A stretch of 64,000 nt of DNA, from positions 62,001 to 126,000 of the forward strand of contig QQUA01000016.1 in the NCBI GenBank assembly GCA_008501825.1. Direction: 5' to 3'. Position numbers and translations under genes: made by a program. Under the pieces are notes generated by a model. That model searched no databases, had not been told where the DNA came from, and worked only from the letters and a program-made list of their open reading frames with translations. Below are positions 1 to 9,333 of the stretch, in pieces; positions within the stretch are counted from its first letter, which is position 1, and the number at the start of each line of letters is the position of its first letter. Origin of the DNA: Planctomycetota bacterium (GTDB taxonomy: Bacteria > Planctomycetota > UBA1135).

Positions 1-78
1 ATCGGCAGTGGCTTCGCTCATGACAAGGCTTAGTTTCCAGGTACGGGGGGGACAAGGGCCCAGGCGGAAGGCTGGGTT

Positions 79-1179
79 TCAGGCATCGCAATTCGGATCC
101 AACACCACTTTGTGGGCTTCACCTCGATCCAGCAGTTGAATGCCCTCTTCGAAACCCTGAAGCGGCATGCGGTGGGTGACGATGTGCTCCACGTCCAAAC
201 CGCGTTCCAGCAGGCCCAGCATTTCCGCCCAGGTGGAAAACATGCGGCGACCGACCACGCCTTTCAAAGTCAGCCCTTTGAAAATGACCTGGTCGCTGAA
301 GTCGCGCAACTCCAAGTGCTGGCCGGAAGGAATCCCGAGCATCATCATCTTGCCGCCGGGGTAAAGCATCTCCAAACCGAAGTTGATGGCCGGCGGAGCG
401 CCGCTCATTTCCAACACCACGTCCACGCCGCCGCGGGTTTGATCCCGAATCTTGGTGGCCAAGGCTTGCGGATCTTCTTCTGCCGGATTGTGGACGTAAA
501 TCGGCGTATTGCCTTTGCACTGCGAGGCCCATTGACGGGCTCGCTGCAGATGTCCGGGAGAGATTTCGGTGATGGTCAGGGACGAGGCGCCTTCAAATTC
601 CACCACCGCCGCCGCCATCGCCCCGATGGCTCCATACCCGCTGACCAGGACGTGTTTGCCGGCCACTGAGTTGGCCGCCTGTACGGTGTGAACGGCGTTG
701 CCCAAGGCATCCAGAAAAGCTCCGATGTGGGGCGGCACGATTTCCGGATCCAGGCGTACCAGATTGCCCACCGGAACCACCACCCACTCGGCGAAACTGC
801 CATTCCGACTCAGACCGGCAATTTGGGTGTTTTCGCAAACGTGGAAGTTGGACGCCTGGCAGGCCCGGCAGCGCCCGCAGACGATGTGCATTTCCGCGGA
901 AACATACTCCCCCACCTTCCAATTCCGGACCCCTTCGCCGAGAGCATCGATGTGGCCGCAAAATTCGTGGCCGATGATGACCGGCGGCTTGGTGGTGCCG
1001 GCGATGGAAGCGTCCCAGTGGAATATGTGCCGGTCGGTTCCGCAAATGGCGGTTCGGGCAACCTTGATCCGAACCCAGCCGGGTGTTGGCTGGGGTACCG
1101 GAGCGTTTTCCAGGAAAACAGCGGCGCCCGGTTCCGGCCGGGCCATTTGGATGGCGCGCAAAGGGTTTTCTCCTGCCAA
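79..1179 (-). CDS. tdh: Zinc-dependent alcohol dehydrogenase family, L-threonine 3-dehydrogenase-like
   Basis: GHEFCGHIDALG zinc-site region, CGRCRACQASNFHVCEN structural zinc cysteines, VSGYGAIGAMAAAV Rossmann motif; TDH-like length. Confidence 0.8.
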   Translation of the reverse strand: MAGENPLRAIQMARPEPGAAVFLENAPVPQPTPGWVRIKVARTAICGTDRHIFHWDASIAGTTKPPVIIGHEFCGHIDALGEGVRNWKVGEYVSAEMHIVCGRCRACQASNFHVCENTQIAGLSRNGSFAEWVVVPVGNLVRLDPEIVPPHIGAFLDALGNAVHTVQAANSVAGKHVLVSGYGAIGAMAAAVVEFEGASSLTITEISPGHLQRARQWASQCKGNTPIYVHNPAEEDPQALATKIRDQTRGGVDVVLEMSGAPPAINFGLEMLYPGGKMMMLGIPSGQHLELRDFSDQVIFKGLTLKGVVGRRMFSTWAEMLGLLERGLDVEHIVTHRMPLQGFEEGIQLLDRGEAHKVVLDPNCDA

Positions 1180-1263
1180 CGTGGACGGCTGAAATTCTAG
1201 CAGGCCCCCGTCGATCTCCGTCGGTCCCAGCCGGCTCCAATCGGGTCCAGCCGCCGGCCGGAT

Positions 1264-2403
1264 TCAATCTCGAAAAGCGTGGGCTAGAAAAACCGGCTCT
1301 TTTCCGGCTCCCACGGCCAATGCCCCGCCAAGCGCCAGACCACTGACCATCATGGAACTGCCCCCCCAGGAAACCATGGGCAAAGGCAGGCCGGTGGTCG
1401 GCCAAACTCCTAGGGTTACCCCGACGTTCAAGACTAAATGGGTTCCGAAATGAAGCCCCACCCCGGCGATGGCGTAACGGGTGAAAGGATCGCGGTAGCG
1501 AAGGGAACCGAACAAGGCGGCGAAGCCCAAGCTGGCGTACAACAGCAGAAAGCCGGTCGCTCCGAAAAATCCGAATTCTTCGGCCACCACGGGAAATACG
1601 AAATCATTGTGGCGTTCCGGCAGGCGATCCAAACGATTTTCCGGTCCTTGTCCCCATCCGAAACCGTGAAGGCGCCCGCTGCCTACCGCCAACTTGGAAT
1701 GCCAAAGGTGATAACCGGCGTCACTTTTTTCTTCCTGAGTGAGTTGATCCTGCCGCAGCCAAATGTCGACTCGCTGGCGCTGGTAGTCCTTTAAGGTCCA
1801 CCAACCGATCGGCGCCACGAACAGCGGAAGCAACAGACACCAGCGCAGAACTCGCCAAGGCGTTCCAGCGATGTAGGCCAAGCCGAAAAACAAGGGCACG
1901 AAAGACAAAGCGGTTCCCAAATCCGGCTGGGCCAAAATCAAAAGCGCGGGACCGAAAGTCAAAAACCCCGGGAAAAACAGATCGGAAAGGCGAGAAGGTT
2001 TCGGCCGCTCTCCGAACCATCGAGCCAAAACCAAAATCAAGGCGATTTTGGTGAATTCACTCGGTTGTAATTTGAATCCGCCGAACAAATCGATCCAGCG
2101 CCGGGCATTGTTGGTAGCTCGCCCTAAAAACAACACCCCGAACAAAGCGATCAGACAAAGAAAGTAAAGGCCGAAGGCGTGACGGTGCCAGAGCCGGCTC
2201 GGTACTGACGCCGCCAAGATGCAACCGGCCACCGCAGCCGCCACTCGGATCAAATGCCCGTCTGGAAATTGATCCAGGCCTTCGACGCTCCATTGCACGG
2301 CGGTCCCCGCCGCCAAGATGGCTGCCGCAAGGATCAGCAAAGGCCATTCGGTTCGACGCAGGAAGCGATAGATGCGCAAATAAGCCGGAACCCGAGTTCT
2401 CAC
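1264..2403 (-). CDS. rodA: Rod shape-determining protein RodA (SEDS family)
   Basis: Polytopic; GWGQGPENRLDRLPERHNDFVFPVVAEEFGF and PTTGLPLPMVSWGGSSMM SEDS signatures; overlaps PBP2 gene by 4 bp. Confidence 0.93.
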   Translation of the reverse strand: MRTRVPAYLRIYRFLRRTEWPLLILAAAILAAGTAVQWSVEGLDQFPDGHLIRVAAAVAGCILAASVPSRLWHRHAFGLYFLCLIALFGVLFLGRATNNARRWIDLFGGFKLQPSEFTKIALILVLARWFGERPKPSRLSDLFFPGFLTFGPALLILAQPDLGTALSFVPLFFGLAYIAGTPWRVLRWCLLLPLFVAPIGWWTLKDYQRQRVDIWLRQDQLTQEEKSDAGYHLWHSKLAVGSGRLHGFGWGQGPENRLDRLPERHNDFVFPVVAEEFGFFGATGFLLLYASLGFAALFGSLRYRDPFTRYAIAGVGLHFGTHLVLNVGVTLGVWPTTGLPLPMVSWGGSSMMVSGLALGGALAVGAGKEPVFLAHAFRD

Positions 2404-5120
2404 TGAGACGGTTCCTCCGGGGCTGGCGGCGGCGGCAACTGCCCTTGATAGGAAGCCATCGCCGGAGACTTCAGGAACTCATAAAGGACCAGAGAAGCAA
2501 TGTCTCCTCCGTGCAAGCCGGAATTCTCGCACAAGATCGCGGCGGAAAACCGGGGTTCATAATGGGGCCAATAAGCCGCAAACCAACCGTGGACCCGAAA
2601 TCGGGGATCTTCCGAATTGCCGCCGACTTGAGCCGTCCCGGTTTTGCCGGCAACGAAAAATTCGGCCAAAGGAAACTGGGCGTCATAAGCGGTACCGTGA
2701 AACGGATGCTCCACCACGCCGCGCATCGCCTGGTTCAACAGATCTCTCATCCAATCGGGATAGGCCGGGCTTTGGAAATCGGCGGCGAAATCGGTATCGC
2801 CGGCGGCCAGGACCAAACGGGGCCGCCATAACTTTCCGGTTCCGAGCCAACCGAAAAAGCGAGCCATTTGCAACGGACTGGCTTGGACGTAGGCTTGCCC
2901 GATAGACAGGTGCAACGGAGAAAGGCTGTGCCGGGCGAATTGCGGTTCAGTCAGGAAGTTGGCTCCCCGCTCCAACCCGGCGTTGGGTCCACCAAACTGC
3001 CAGCTCCCTTCTTCGCCGACGGTTTGGGTCAAACGCAAGCCGGTTGGTTCTCCAAATCCAAGTTGTTGCGAACGCCGGTAAAGGGCTTCATATCCGAGCT
3101 CCTCTCCTAATTTGTAAAAATAAACGTTGCACGACCGCATGATCGCCTCTTCCATGGCCACGTCCAAATGGCCGGCGCGGCGGTCACAATACAGACCGCG
3201 CTTGCCGTTTTTCGGTTGGTAGTAACCGAGACATTCCCGCATCCGATGCCATTGGGTCCGGTCCTGACTCAAAGCCTCTACCGCCACCACCAATTTGAAA
3301 GTGGAGCCAGGATAGGGAGCCTGAGGGCCGAGATAATGTCCTCCCAAAGCCCGCTGCCGCAAAGGACCTCCAGGTTGGCGAATCTCGTCATAGCGTTGGC
3401 GAAAATCATCCACCGTAAAACTGGGGGAAGTGGCGGCCACCAACAAAGAACCGTCTTGCAAATCGATTAAGGCAAAACCGCAACGGGGCTGAAGCAATCC
3501 TTCAGGCACGGCCAAGCGGGCTAATTTGGGATCCAACTGCGCCCGGCGGCGAGCATGTTGGTAGCCCTGAACAATGGCCATTTCGGCGGCCCTTTGCAAT
3601 TCAGCGTCCAATCCCAACTGGACGTCGCGGCCGTGGCGGGGAGCTTGAAATTCCAATTCCTTGGGAGTGGCGTTCTCTTCGCCGGCTTCCAACACTTCCA
3701 AGTAGCCGCGCTGGCCGCGCAAGACTTCCTCGAAACTGATCTCCACTCCACTTCGCCCGCGGGTCTCGCCAGGTCGCAAGACCATGCGAAACAATTGATC
3801 TCGCAGGCGACGGAACCGCTCCTCTTCTTGAGGGGTTCGTTCCAAAATGCCGCGCAACTCCTGATAGGCTTCGCGCAAATCCAAATATTCCCGCAAATCC
3901 TCGCTACTGGCCGAACGGACCATTCCGACCAAATGAGGAGCCACCGAAGCTGGATAATCTCGAATCGGATTTTCTTCGGTGTACAAGCCCGGAAAGGCTT
4001 CCGGATTCTGGGTCAACAAATCCACTAAATCGAAGGGGATGTTTTTGGCCAGCCGAATCACTCGATTGCGATGCACCTCCAGCATCAAGCGGCGGCGGAC
4101 TCCGGCGAGGTGCTCCGGCACCACCATTTCCACCTGCCGCAAAAGCGCGCCCGATTCCAATATTTGGCGTTGGATGATGTCGGAAGTTTCCGTTCCATCG
4201 CCTTCCTGCTCCAAATCCGGCAATCGACCCAACAGGCGTCGGGCCAGTTCCGCTCGCGAAGCCTGATCGTCCCGCAAACCCCAGGACCGGCTCAACTGGG
4301 TCAAGAAAACCTGGCGCTCTTGTTCGGCTTCCAGAAGTTCATTCGGCGACAAACTTTCCTGCTCCGGTTTTCGCAGCAAAAGATAAACCTCATAGGCGGT
4401 CAAAGCCATCGCTCTACCGGCGGCCATCCGCAACGCTTTCAAGCGAATCAGCCGCTCCAAACCCTGGCGCTCTTGTTCCAAAGCAGCGAAGAAAGACGGC
4501 CTAGTCAAATTTTCCAGCCCGTAGCCTTGCCAAAAAGCCTGAGCCAACCAAGGTCGTAAACGACTTTCCGCTTCCCGGGCGGCTTTCAACCGTTGAGTGA
4601 AATGCTGCTGCGCCGCCGGATGGAAATCGGCCAATCTTCCGCTTCCTGATTCAATCCACTCCAATAAGGCGTCGGTGGATGGCATGCCGAACAATCGGCG
4701 CAGATAAAACACCAAATCCCGACGGCTGCGCGACGGCAATACCCGCAGTTGGCTGGGTCGCCACTGCAACATGCCTTCGGCCATTTTTTCCGCGTGTTGA
4801 AAACATCCGTCCAAGCCATAGGGCGTTTGCCCCAAGAGGGCATAAGCTTCCAAAAGTTGGCCGGCGACGTGACCGCGCCGAAAGGAACGATATTCGAACA
4901 TCAAATCATAGGAGCGGCGATCCCGGGCCAATACACGCCCCTGGCGATCCAAGATCCGCCCGCGATGGAAAGGAATCGCCCGTTTGTGCAGGCGGGAACG
5001 GCGAGCTTCTTCTTGCCAACTTTCTCCCTGCACGATTTGCATTTGCGCCAAGCGCAGCACCAGCAAGACCAACAACATGGCCATGACCGCGGCAAGGTGC
5101 AGAATGCGCAAAGTTCTCAT
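2400..5120 (-). CDS. mrdA: Penicillin-binding protein 2 (transpeptidase), unusually long
   Basis: Start MRTLRILHLAAVMAM at 5120 inside the longer track ORF; GSTFK (SxxK), SCN (SxN), KTGTAQ (KTG) motifs; between mreD and rodA. Confidence 0.9.
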   Translation of the reverse strand: MRTLRILHLAAVMAMLLVLLVLRLAQMQIVQGESWQEEARRSRLHKRAIPFHRGRILDRQGRVLARDRRSYDLMFEYRSFRRGHVAGQLLEAYALLGQTPYGLDGCFQHAEKMAEGMLQWRPSQLRVLPSRSRRDLVFYLRRLFGMPSTDALLEWIESGSGRLADFHPAAQQHFTQRLKAAREAESRLRPWLAQAFWQGYGLENLTRPSFFAALEQERQGLERLIRLKALRMAAGRAMALTAYEVYLLLRKPEQESLSPNELLEAEQERQVFLTQLSRSWGLRDDQASRAELARRLLGRLPDLEQEGDGTETSDIIQRQILESGALLRQVEMVVPEHLAGVRRRLMLEVHRNRVIRLAKNIPFDLVDLLTQNPEAFPGLYTEENPIRDYPASVAPHLVGMVRSASSEDLREYLDLREAYQELRGILERTPQEEERFRRLRDQLFRMVLRPGETRGRSGVEISFEEVLRGQRGYLEVLEAGEENATPKELEFQAPRHGRDVQLGLDAELQRAAEMAIVQGYQHARRRAQLDPKLARLAVPEGLLQPRCGFALIDLQDGSLLVAATSPSFTVDDFRQRYDEIRQPGGPLRQRALGGHYLGPQAPYPGSTFKLVVAVEALSQDRTQWHRMRECLGYYQPKNGKRGLYCDRRAGHLDVAMEEAIMRSCNVYFYKLGEELGYEALYRRSQQLGFGEPTGLRLTQTVGEEGSWQFGGPNAGLERGANFLTEPQFARHSLSPLHLSIGQAYVQASPLQMARFFGWLGTGKLWRPRLVLAAGDTDFAADFQSPAYPDWMRDLLNQAMRGVVEHPFHGTAYDAQFPLAEFFVAGKTGTAQVGGNSEDPRFRVHGWFAAYWPHYEPRFSAAILCENSGLHGGDIASLVLYEFLKSPAMASYQGQLPPPPAPEEPSQ

Positions 5121-5614
5121 CGATCCTCTCCGGAACGGGATCGTCGCCCGGGCCAAGCCGTCGGGCGCTGGGCCACCGCCCACAACATCCCCACGATGAT
5201 GACCTGCACGGTTCCTGGAATCCAGGACAAGTCTTCCTCCATCAATTGAGCCTGGCGTTGGTCGAATAAAACCAGTGGCAAAGCGGCGGCCGCCCCTACC
5301 AGGAAACGAGCGGAAAAGCGCGCCTCCACCAGCAATCTTTGCAGTCGAATACGCAAACCCAGCGCCATACCCAATCCCGCCCAAGTCGCAAAAGGAGATA
5401 CGGCCGAAACCGAAGCTCGCAAAACTCCCAAGACCCCGATCATGAACAGGGGCCGGCCCAAACTCAGACCGGTGGGATCGGGAATCATCCATAAAAACAG
5501 CAACAACCAAGGATCCGGTAGCCACCAGCCCCCCGGCAAACCGCGCAAGGCCGGGGCCAGGATGGTCAGCAAAACCGCGACCGGAATCAGCAGCCGCAAG
5601 CGGGGCAGCTTCAC
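5117..5614 (-). CDS. mreD: Rod shape-determining protein MreD-like membrane protein
   Basis: GTG start at 5614 (V/MKLPRLRLLIPVAVLL), hydrophobic 165 aa, position between mreC and mrdA with 4-bp overlaps. Confidence 0.75.
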   Translation of the reverse strand: MKLPRLRLLIPVAVLLTILAPALRGLPGGWWLPDPWLLLFLWMIPDPTGLSLGRPLFMIGVLGVLRASVSAVSPFATWAGLGMALGLRIRLQRLLVEARFSARFLVGAAAALPLVLFDQRQAQLMEEDLSWIPGTVQVIIVGMLWAVAQRPTAWPGRRSRSGEDR

Positions 5615-6840
5615 TGCTGCACCTCCAAAGGCGGCGCCTGCAAGCCGGCCAGTTCCAAGACCTCCTTGGATCCAAGCCTCGGCTCTTCTCCAGGCATGCC
5701 CAAGGCCAGGCCACGAGGCACTCCGGCTCCTCCCCGGGTGTAGAGCGGCAGCCCGGAAGAAGGGCTCCACGCCGCCCTGGCCTCCCGCCAACTCAGGATT
5801 TCTTTCTGATCGGAGTCCACCGCCACGGCCCGATCCCGCCACGCCTGGGGTTCGGCCAGACGGACCCAGGCCAGAGTGCCTCGCCGAGCTCGAACCCGGC
5901 CGAGCACCCGGCCGTCTCCAAGGAGCACCGCAGCCGGTCCGGCGGCCGCACCTCGCACCACTCGCCAGCGACGGCCAAGAACGGGGTCCAGGGTCAAGAC
6001 CGGCTTCGCCGCCGTCCGCCACAGCCGGGGTTCGGCCACGGTTTCCTCGCCAATGGCGCCGGCGGCGACGAAAACCCGCCCTTCGGCCCCTGCCGGCCAT
6101 TCCGCCTGCACCACCCAGTCGGCCTGCCCCCGGCGCGGATCTCCCCGCTGGTCCAGGGTGCCCAGGCGCAAATCCAAATCGGTCAAAGGCAGAGGATCTC
6201 CCTGTCGCGGCCGCCAAAAAGCCGTCCAACCCTTTTCCGGAACCGCCTCCGGTTGAATCCAGCGGACCAAGGGTGCCCCGGCGCGGCCCATCCCGGTGGT
6301 CACCGCCCGAAAACCCTTCCCTGGTGTTTGCAACCAGGCTCCAGTTCGGGCATCGGCGGCGGTCCACAATTCCACCACGGCTTGGTGTTCCTCCACTCGG
6401 AGCAACCGCCCCAGCCAATGACCCCCGAAAACCACGGGTTGATCCACCGCCAGGGCGAAGTCGCGGCCAGCCGCCAACCGCAATTGGCCGCGTTGGAGCT
6501 GGGTTTCTTGAACCGGGACTTCCAGCCATTGCAAGCCCGGCAGATCCGGCGGACGGCCGAGTTCGCGCTCCAAAAGCAGCAGAGCAGAGTCGGAGGCGGC
6601 CGCAGAAGTCGCTTCGGTCGGCTCCGGTTCAGGAGCTTGGGCCCAGGCGCTCAGGCGGCCGGACAGCGGGGCCAAAACTGAAGCCACCGGTTCGACGAAG
6701 CGGCCGGCCAAAGATTCCAACCAAGGACTGGGCCAGCAGGCTTGGAATCCCAAGAAGAACAAACCGGCGCCACTGACGAAAACCCGAGAAAGATAAGCGA
6801 CTCCGGGAATCCGCAGGGGAAACACCGTAATTGGTGGCAT
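5611..6840 (-). CDS. mreC: Rod shape-determining protein MreC
   Basis: N-terminal TM then beta-rich domain; directly downstream of mreB and upstream of mreD. Confidence 0.8.
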   Translation of the reverse strand: MPPITVFPLRIPGVAYLSRVFVSGAGLFFLGFQACWPSPWLESLAGRFVEPVASVLAPLSGRLSAWAQAPEPEPTEATSAAASDSALLLLERELGRPPDLPGLQWLEVPVQETQLQRGQLRLAAGRDFALAVDQPVVFGGHWLGRLLRVEEHQAVVELWTAADARTGAWLQTPGKGFRAVTTGMGRAGAPLVRWIQPEAVPEKGWTAFWRPRQGDPLPLTDLDLRLGTLDQRGDPRRGQADWVVQAEWPAGAEGRVFVAAGAIGEETVAEPRLWRTAAKPVLTLDPVLGRRWRVVRGAAAGPAAVLLGDGRVLGRVRARRGTLAWVRLAEPQAWRDRAVAVDSDQKEILSWREARAAWSPSSGLPLYTRGGAGVPRGLALGMPGEEPRLGSKEVLELAGLQAPPLEVQQ

Positions 6841-7904
6841 CAGCCTACGGCGTCATCTCCCTCCGAAAGGAAGGAGGCGTAGAGATCCAAATCGTCTAGG
6901 AAACGTGCCGTACCGCGGGCTACGGCCGTAAGGGGATCTTCTCCCACTTGTGCCGGAAGTCCGGTGCTTTCGGTCACGAAATCGGCCAAACCCGGAAGCA
7001 GAGCCCCGCCTCCGACCAAGGTGATTCCGGATTCGATCAAATCCGCCCCGATTTCCGGGGGAGCGGCTTCCAGGGCATCCAGAACCGCCCGGATGATTTG
7101 GCGTAGTGGATCCTGCAAAGCTTCGCGAATCTCTTCGCTGCTGATGGTGCCCTTCCGAGGCATCAAATTCAACGTATCGCGGCCGGCCACCTCCATGGTT
7201 TTCTCCTCCTCAAAGGGCATGGCCGAGCCGACGCGCTTTTTAATGTCCTCGGCCATTTGCGGGCCGATTTGCAAATTGTGGTGCTTGCGCAAGTACTGAA
7301 TGATGGCCTCGTCGGCGTCGTCTCCGGCGCATTTCACCGAATTCACCACCACGGAGCCGCCCAAAGCCAAAATCGCCACCTCGGTGGTGCCACCTCCGAT
7401 GTCGACCACCATGGAGCCTTCCGACTCGGTAATCGGCAAACCCACGCCCAAACCAGCGGCCATCGGTTCATCGACCAAATACACCCGCCGGGCTCCGGCA
7501 CGTTCCGCCGAGTTGATCACCGCCCGTCTCTCCACCGTGGTAATTCCCGAGGGAACGGAAATCACGACTCTCGGTTTGACCCAGGAGCGACCTTGGTGGG
7601 CTTTGCGAAGGAAATAGCGCAGCAGCTTTTCAGTGATTTCGAAATCGGCAATCACTCCGCCTTTCAAAGGACGGACGGCTTCAATGTTGTTGGGGGTTTT
7701 GCCCAACATTCGATAGGCCTCGTTACCTACCCCCATCCCGTCCAGGATGACCTCATTGGTCCCTTTGTAAACGGCCACCACAGAGGGCTCATCAATCATG
7801 ATGCCCCGTTCTCGGGAAGCTACCAAAGTATTGGCAGTCCCAAGGTCGATGCCGAGGTCTTCGGAAAAGGAAAACCTAGAAACTAGCCAGTCCAACCAAC
7901 GCAA
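6840..7904 (-). CDS. mreB: Rod shape-determining protein MreB (actin-like)
   Basis: LGIDLGTANTLV, VVISVPSGITTVERRAV, VDIGGGTTEVAILALGG, LVGGGALLPGL. Confidence 0.97.
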   Translation of the reverse strand: MRWLDWLVSRFSFSEDLGIDLGTANTLVASRERGIMIDEPSVVAVYKGTNEVILDGMGVGNEAYRMLGKTPNNIEAVRPLKGGVIADFEITEKLLRYFLRKAHQGRSWVKPRVVISVPSGITTVERRAVINSAERAGARRVYLVDEPMAAGLGVGLPITESEGSMVVDIGGGTTEVAILALGGSVVVNSVKCAGDDADEAIIQYLRKHHNLQIGPQMAEDIKKRVGSAMPFEEEKTMEVAGRDTLNLMPRKGTISSEEIREALQDPLRQIIRAVLDALEAAPPEIGADLIESGITLVGGGALLPGLADFVTESTGLPAQVGEDPLTAVARGTARFLDDLDLYASFLSEGDDAVG

Positions 7905-7991
7905 GGGAATGTTTCCGGCCTTCGCCGAGAGCGGCGTCGAGGCAAGGGGAGTATAGCCACCGAGCGATAGGAATTCCCAGGCCCAAATATG

Positions 7992-8022
7992 AAAAAGCGG
8001 AGCCGATCTTACGACCGGCTCC
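7992..8022 (-). terminator. Rho-independent terminator
   Basis: On minus strand GGAGCCG-gtcgtaagat-CGGCTCC followed by GC then TTTTT, downstream of the 8061-8312 stop and before mreB. Confidence 0.8.
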
Positions 8023-8060
8023 GAATTCCCCAGGCTTTGCCTGAGAAAAGGACTGCTCGA

Positions 8061-8312
8061 TTATTCGGAAGTTCCCGAGTAGCTTCCGGAGAAAAACCAG
8101 CCTCCACCGTAATGGCTGCCGTTTTCGTAATCCACTAACAGCAAGCCAACGATCAACATGATGGTGGTGAACAAAGCGGCGGCGGATTCCACCGGCATGC
8201 CCGGCTTTTGTTCGGCGCCGTCAGCGGCCGGCTTGGCGGGTTTGGCGGCACGAGCCGGCTTGGCGGGTTTGGCGGGCTTGCGACTGGCCTTTTTTCTACG
8301 CTTGGCTGCCAT
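8061..8312 (-). CDS. Small Lys/Pro/Ala-rich basic protein with one TM segment
   Basis: KPAKPAKPARAAKPAKPA tail then LFTTIMLIVGLLLVDY; followed by terminator. Confidence 0.65.
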   Translation of the reverse strand: MAAKRRKKASRKPAKPAKPARAAKPAKPAADGAEQKPGMPVESAAALFTTIMLIVGLLLVDYENGSHYGGGWFFSGSYSGTSE

Positions 8313-8360
8313 GACGAGTGCTTAAGGGCTTGGCGTGGGGGGAGCCGGTGTGTCGGCCGA

Positions 8361-9218
8361 TCAGACGCGGGTGGAAATCAGGTCGCCCTGAACGATTTGG
8401 CCTTCGCCTTCGAGGGTAACTCGAGCGGCGGCACTGTTTTCGTTCACGTGCTCGACCCGGATTTGACCTTTGTAAAGGCCGCCGTTGAACACGTCGAAAG
8501 TAAAGCCGACCCGAACGCCGTCAGATTTGCCCCGGTTGATGATCACGATCGGGGTGCCGTCGGCGTAGGACGAACTCAACACCAAGCCATCCATGTCGGG
8601 CTGGGGCTGAGACAACTTGCCGAAATCGATGCTGTATTCCCGAGCGGCCATCGCCAGCAAGGCTTCCTTCTGATCCAAGTTGTCCTGGACCCGGTTGAGC
8701 TGAGCTTCCAGCTCGCGGACTTGTCCTTCGGCCTGATTCTGGCCATCTTCGGCTTCGGACTGGGCGGCGAACGCGGCGTCGCGCTCATCCAAAGCGTTAT
8801 CCCGCTCTTCCCGAAGTTGCTGAACGGTGTTGTTCAAGCTTTCATTGCGGGACTGTTCGGTCCGGAAAACTTGCTCCAGCGAGTTGATCTTCTGGCTCAG
8901 GCTCTCCAACCGACCGTTTTGGTCGTCGTTTTGGCGCCTGGCATCGGTCAATTCTTGGAGGCGGGTGGCGTTGTCGGCCTTCAGGCTGGTGATCTCCCCA
9001 TCCTTACGAACCAAATCGTCGCTCAGCCGCCCGACTTCAGCCTGCAAATCAGCCTTTTCGGTGTTCAGCGTCGCTTCCAATTCGGTTTTGGCCTGTTGCT
9101 CGTCCTCGAACTTCTTCCGGTACTCCTGGCTGGTACCGATGAGACTCGCCGACGCCCCGACGAACAGGGCAGAGAGGACAAGGTTGACAACAATGAAGGT
9201 TTTTCCGAGCGAACTCAT
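8361..9218 (-). CDS. Membrane-anchored coiled-coil protein, unknown function
   Basis: N-terminal TM, long heptad-rich region, C-terminal small beta domain (IVIINRGKSDGVRVGFTFDVFNGGLYKGQIRVEHV). Confidence 0.75.
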   Translation of the reverse strand: MSSLGKTFIVVNLVLSALFVGASASLIGTSQEYRKKFEDEQQAKTELEATLNTEKADLQAEVGRLSDDLVRKDGEITSLKADNATRLQELTDARRQNDDQNGRLESLSQKINSLEQVFRTEQSRNESLNNTVQQLREERDNALDERDAAFAAQSEAEDGQNQAEGQVRELEAQLNRVQDNLDQKEALLAMAAREYSIDFGKLSQPQPDMDGLVLSSSYADGTPIVIINRGKSDGVRVGFTFDVFNGGLYKGQIRVEHVNENSAAARVTLEGEGQIVQGDLISTRV

Positions 9219-9333
9219 CCCGTTTTCCTAGAGCAGTCCGGGTTGGTTGGGGGGATCATGACGCCGACCGGGCGCCGGCCCACTTTAGGCAGGCTGCACG
9301 TCCCGGTTTCACGGCAATTCGGGAAAGCAAACG

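Noticed and set aside
593-1405. 270-aa minus-strand ORF in a second frame over tdh
   Set aside because: Out-of-frame shadow of the dehydrogenase, which has clear motifs.
5442-6776. 444-aa plus-strand ORF opposite mreC/mreD
   Set aside because: Antisense to well-supported genes; Pro/Arg-rich low-complexity translation typical of GC-rich shadow ORFs.
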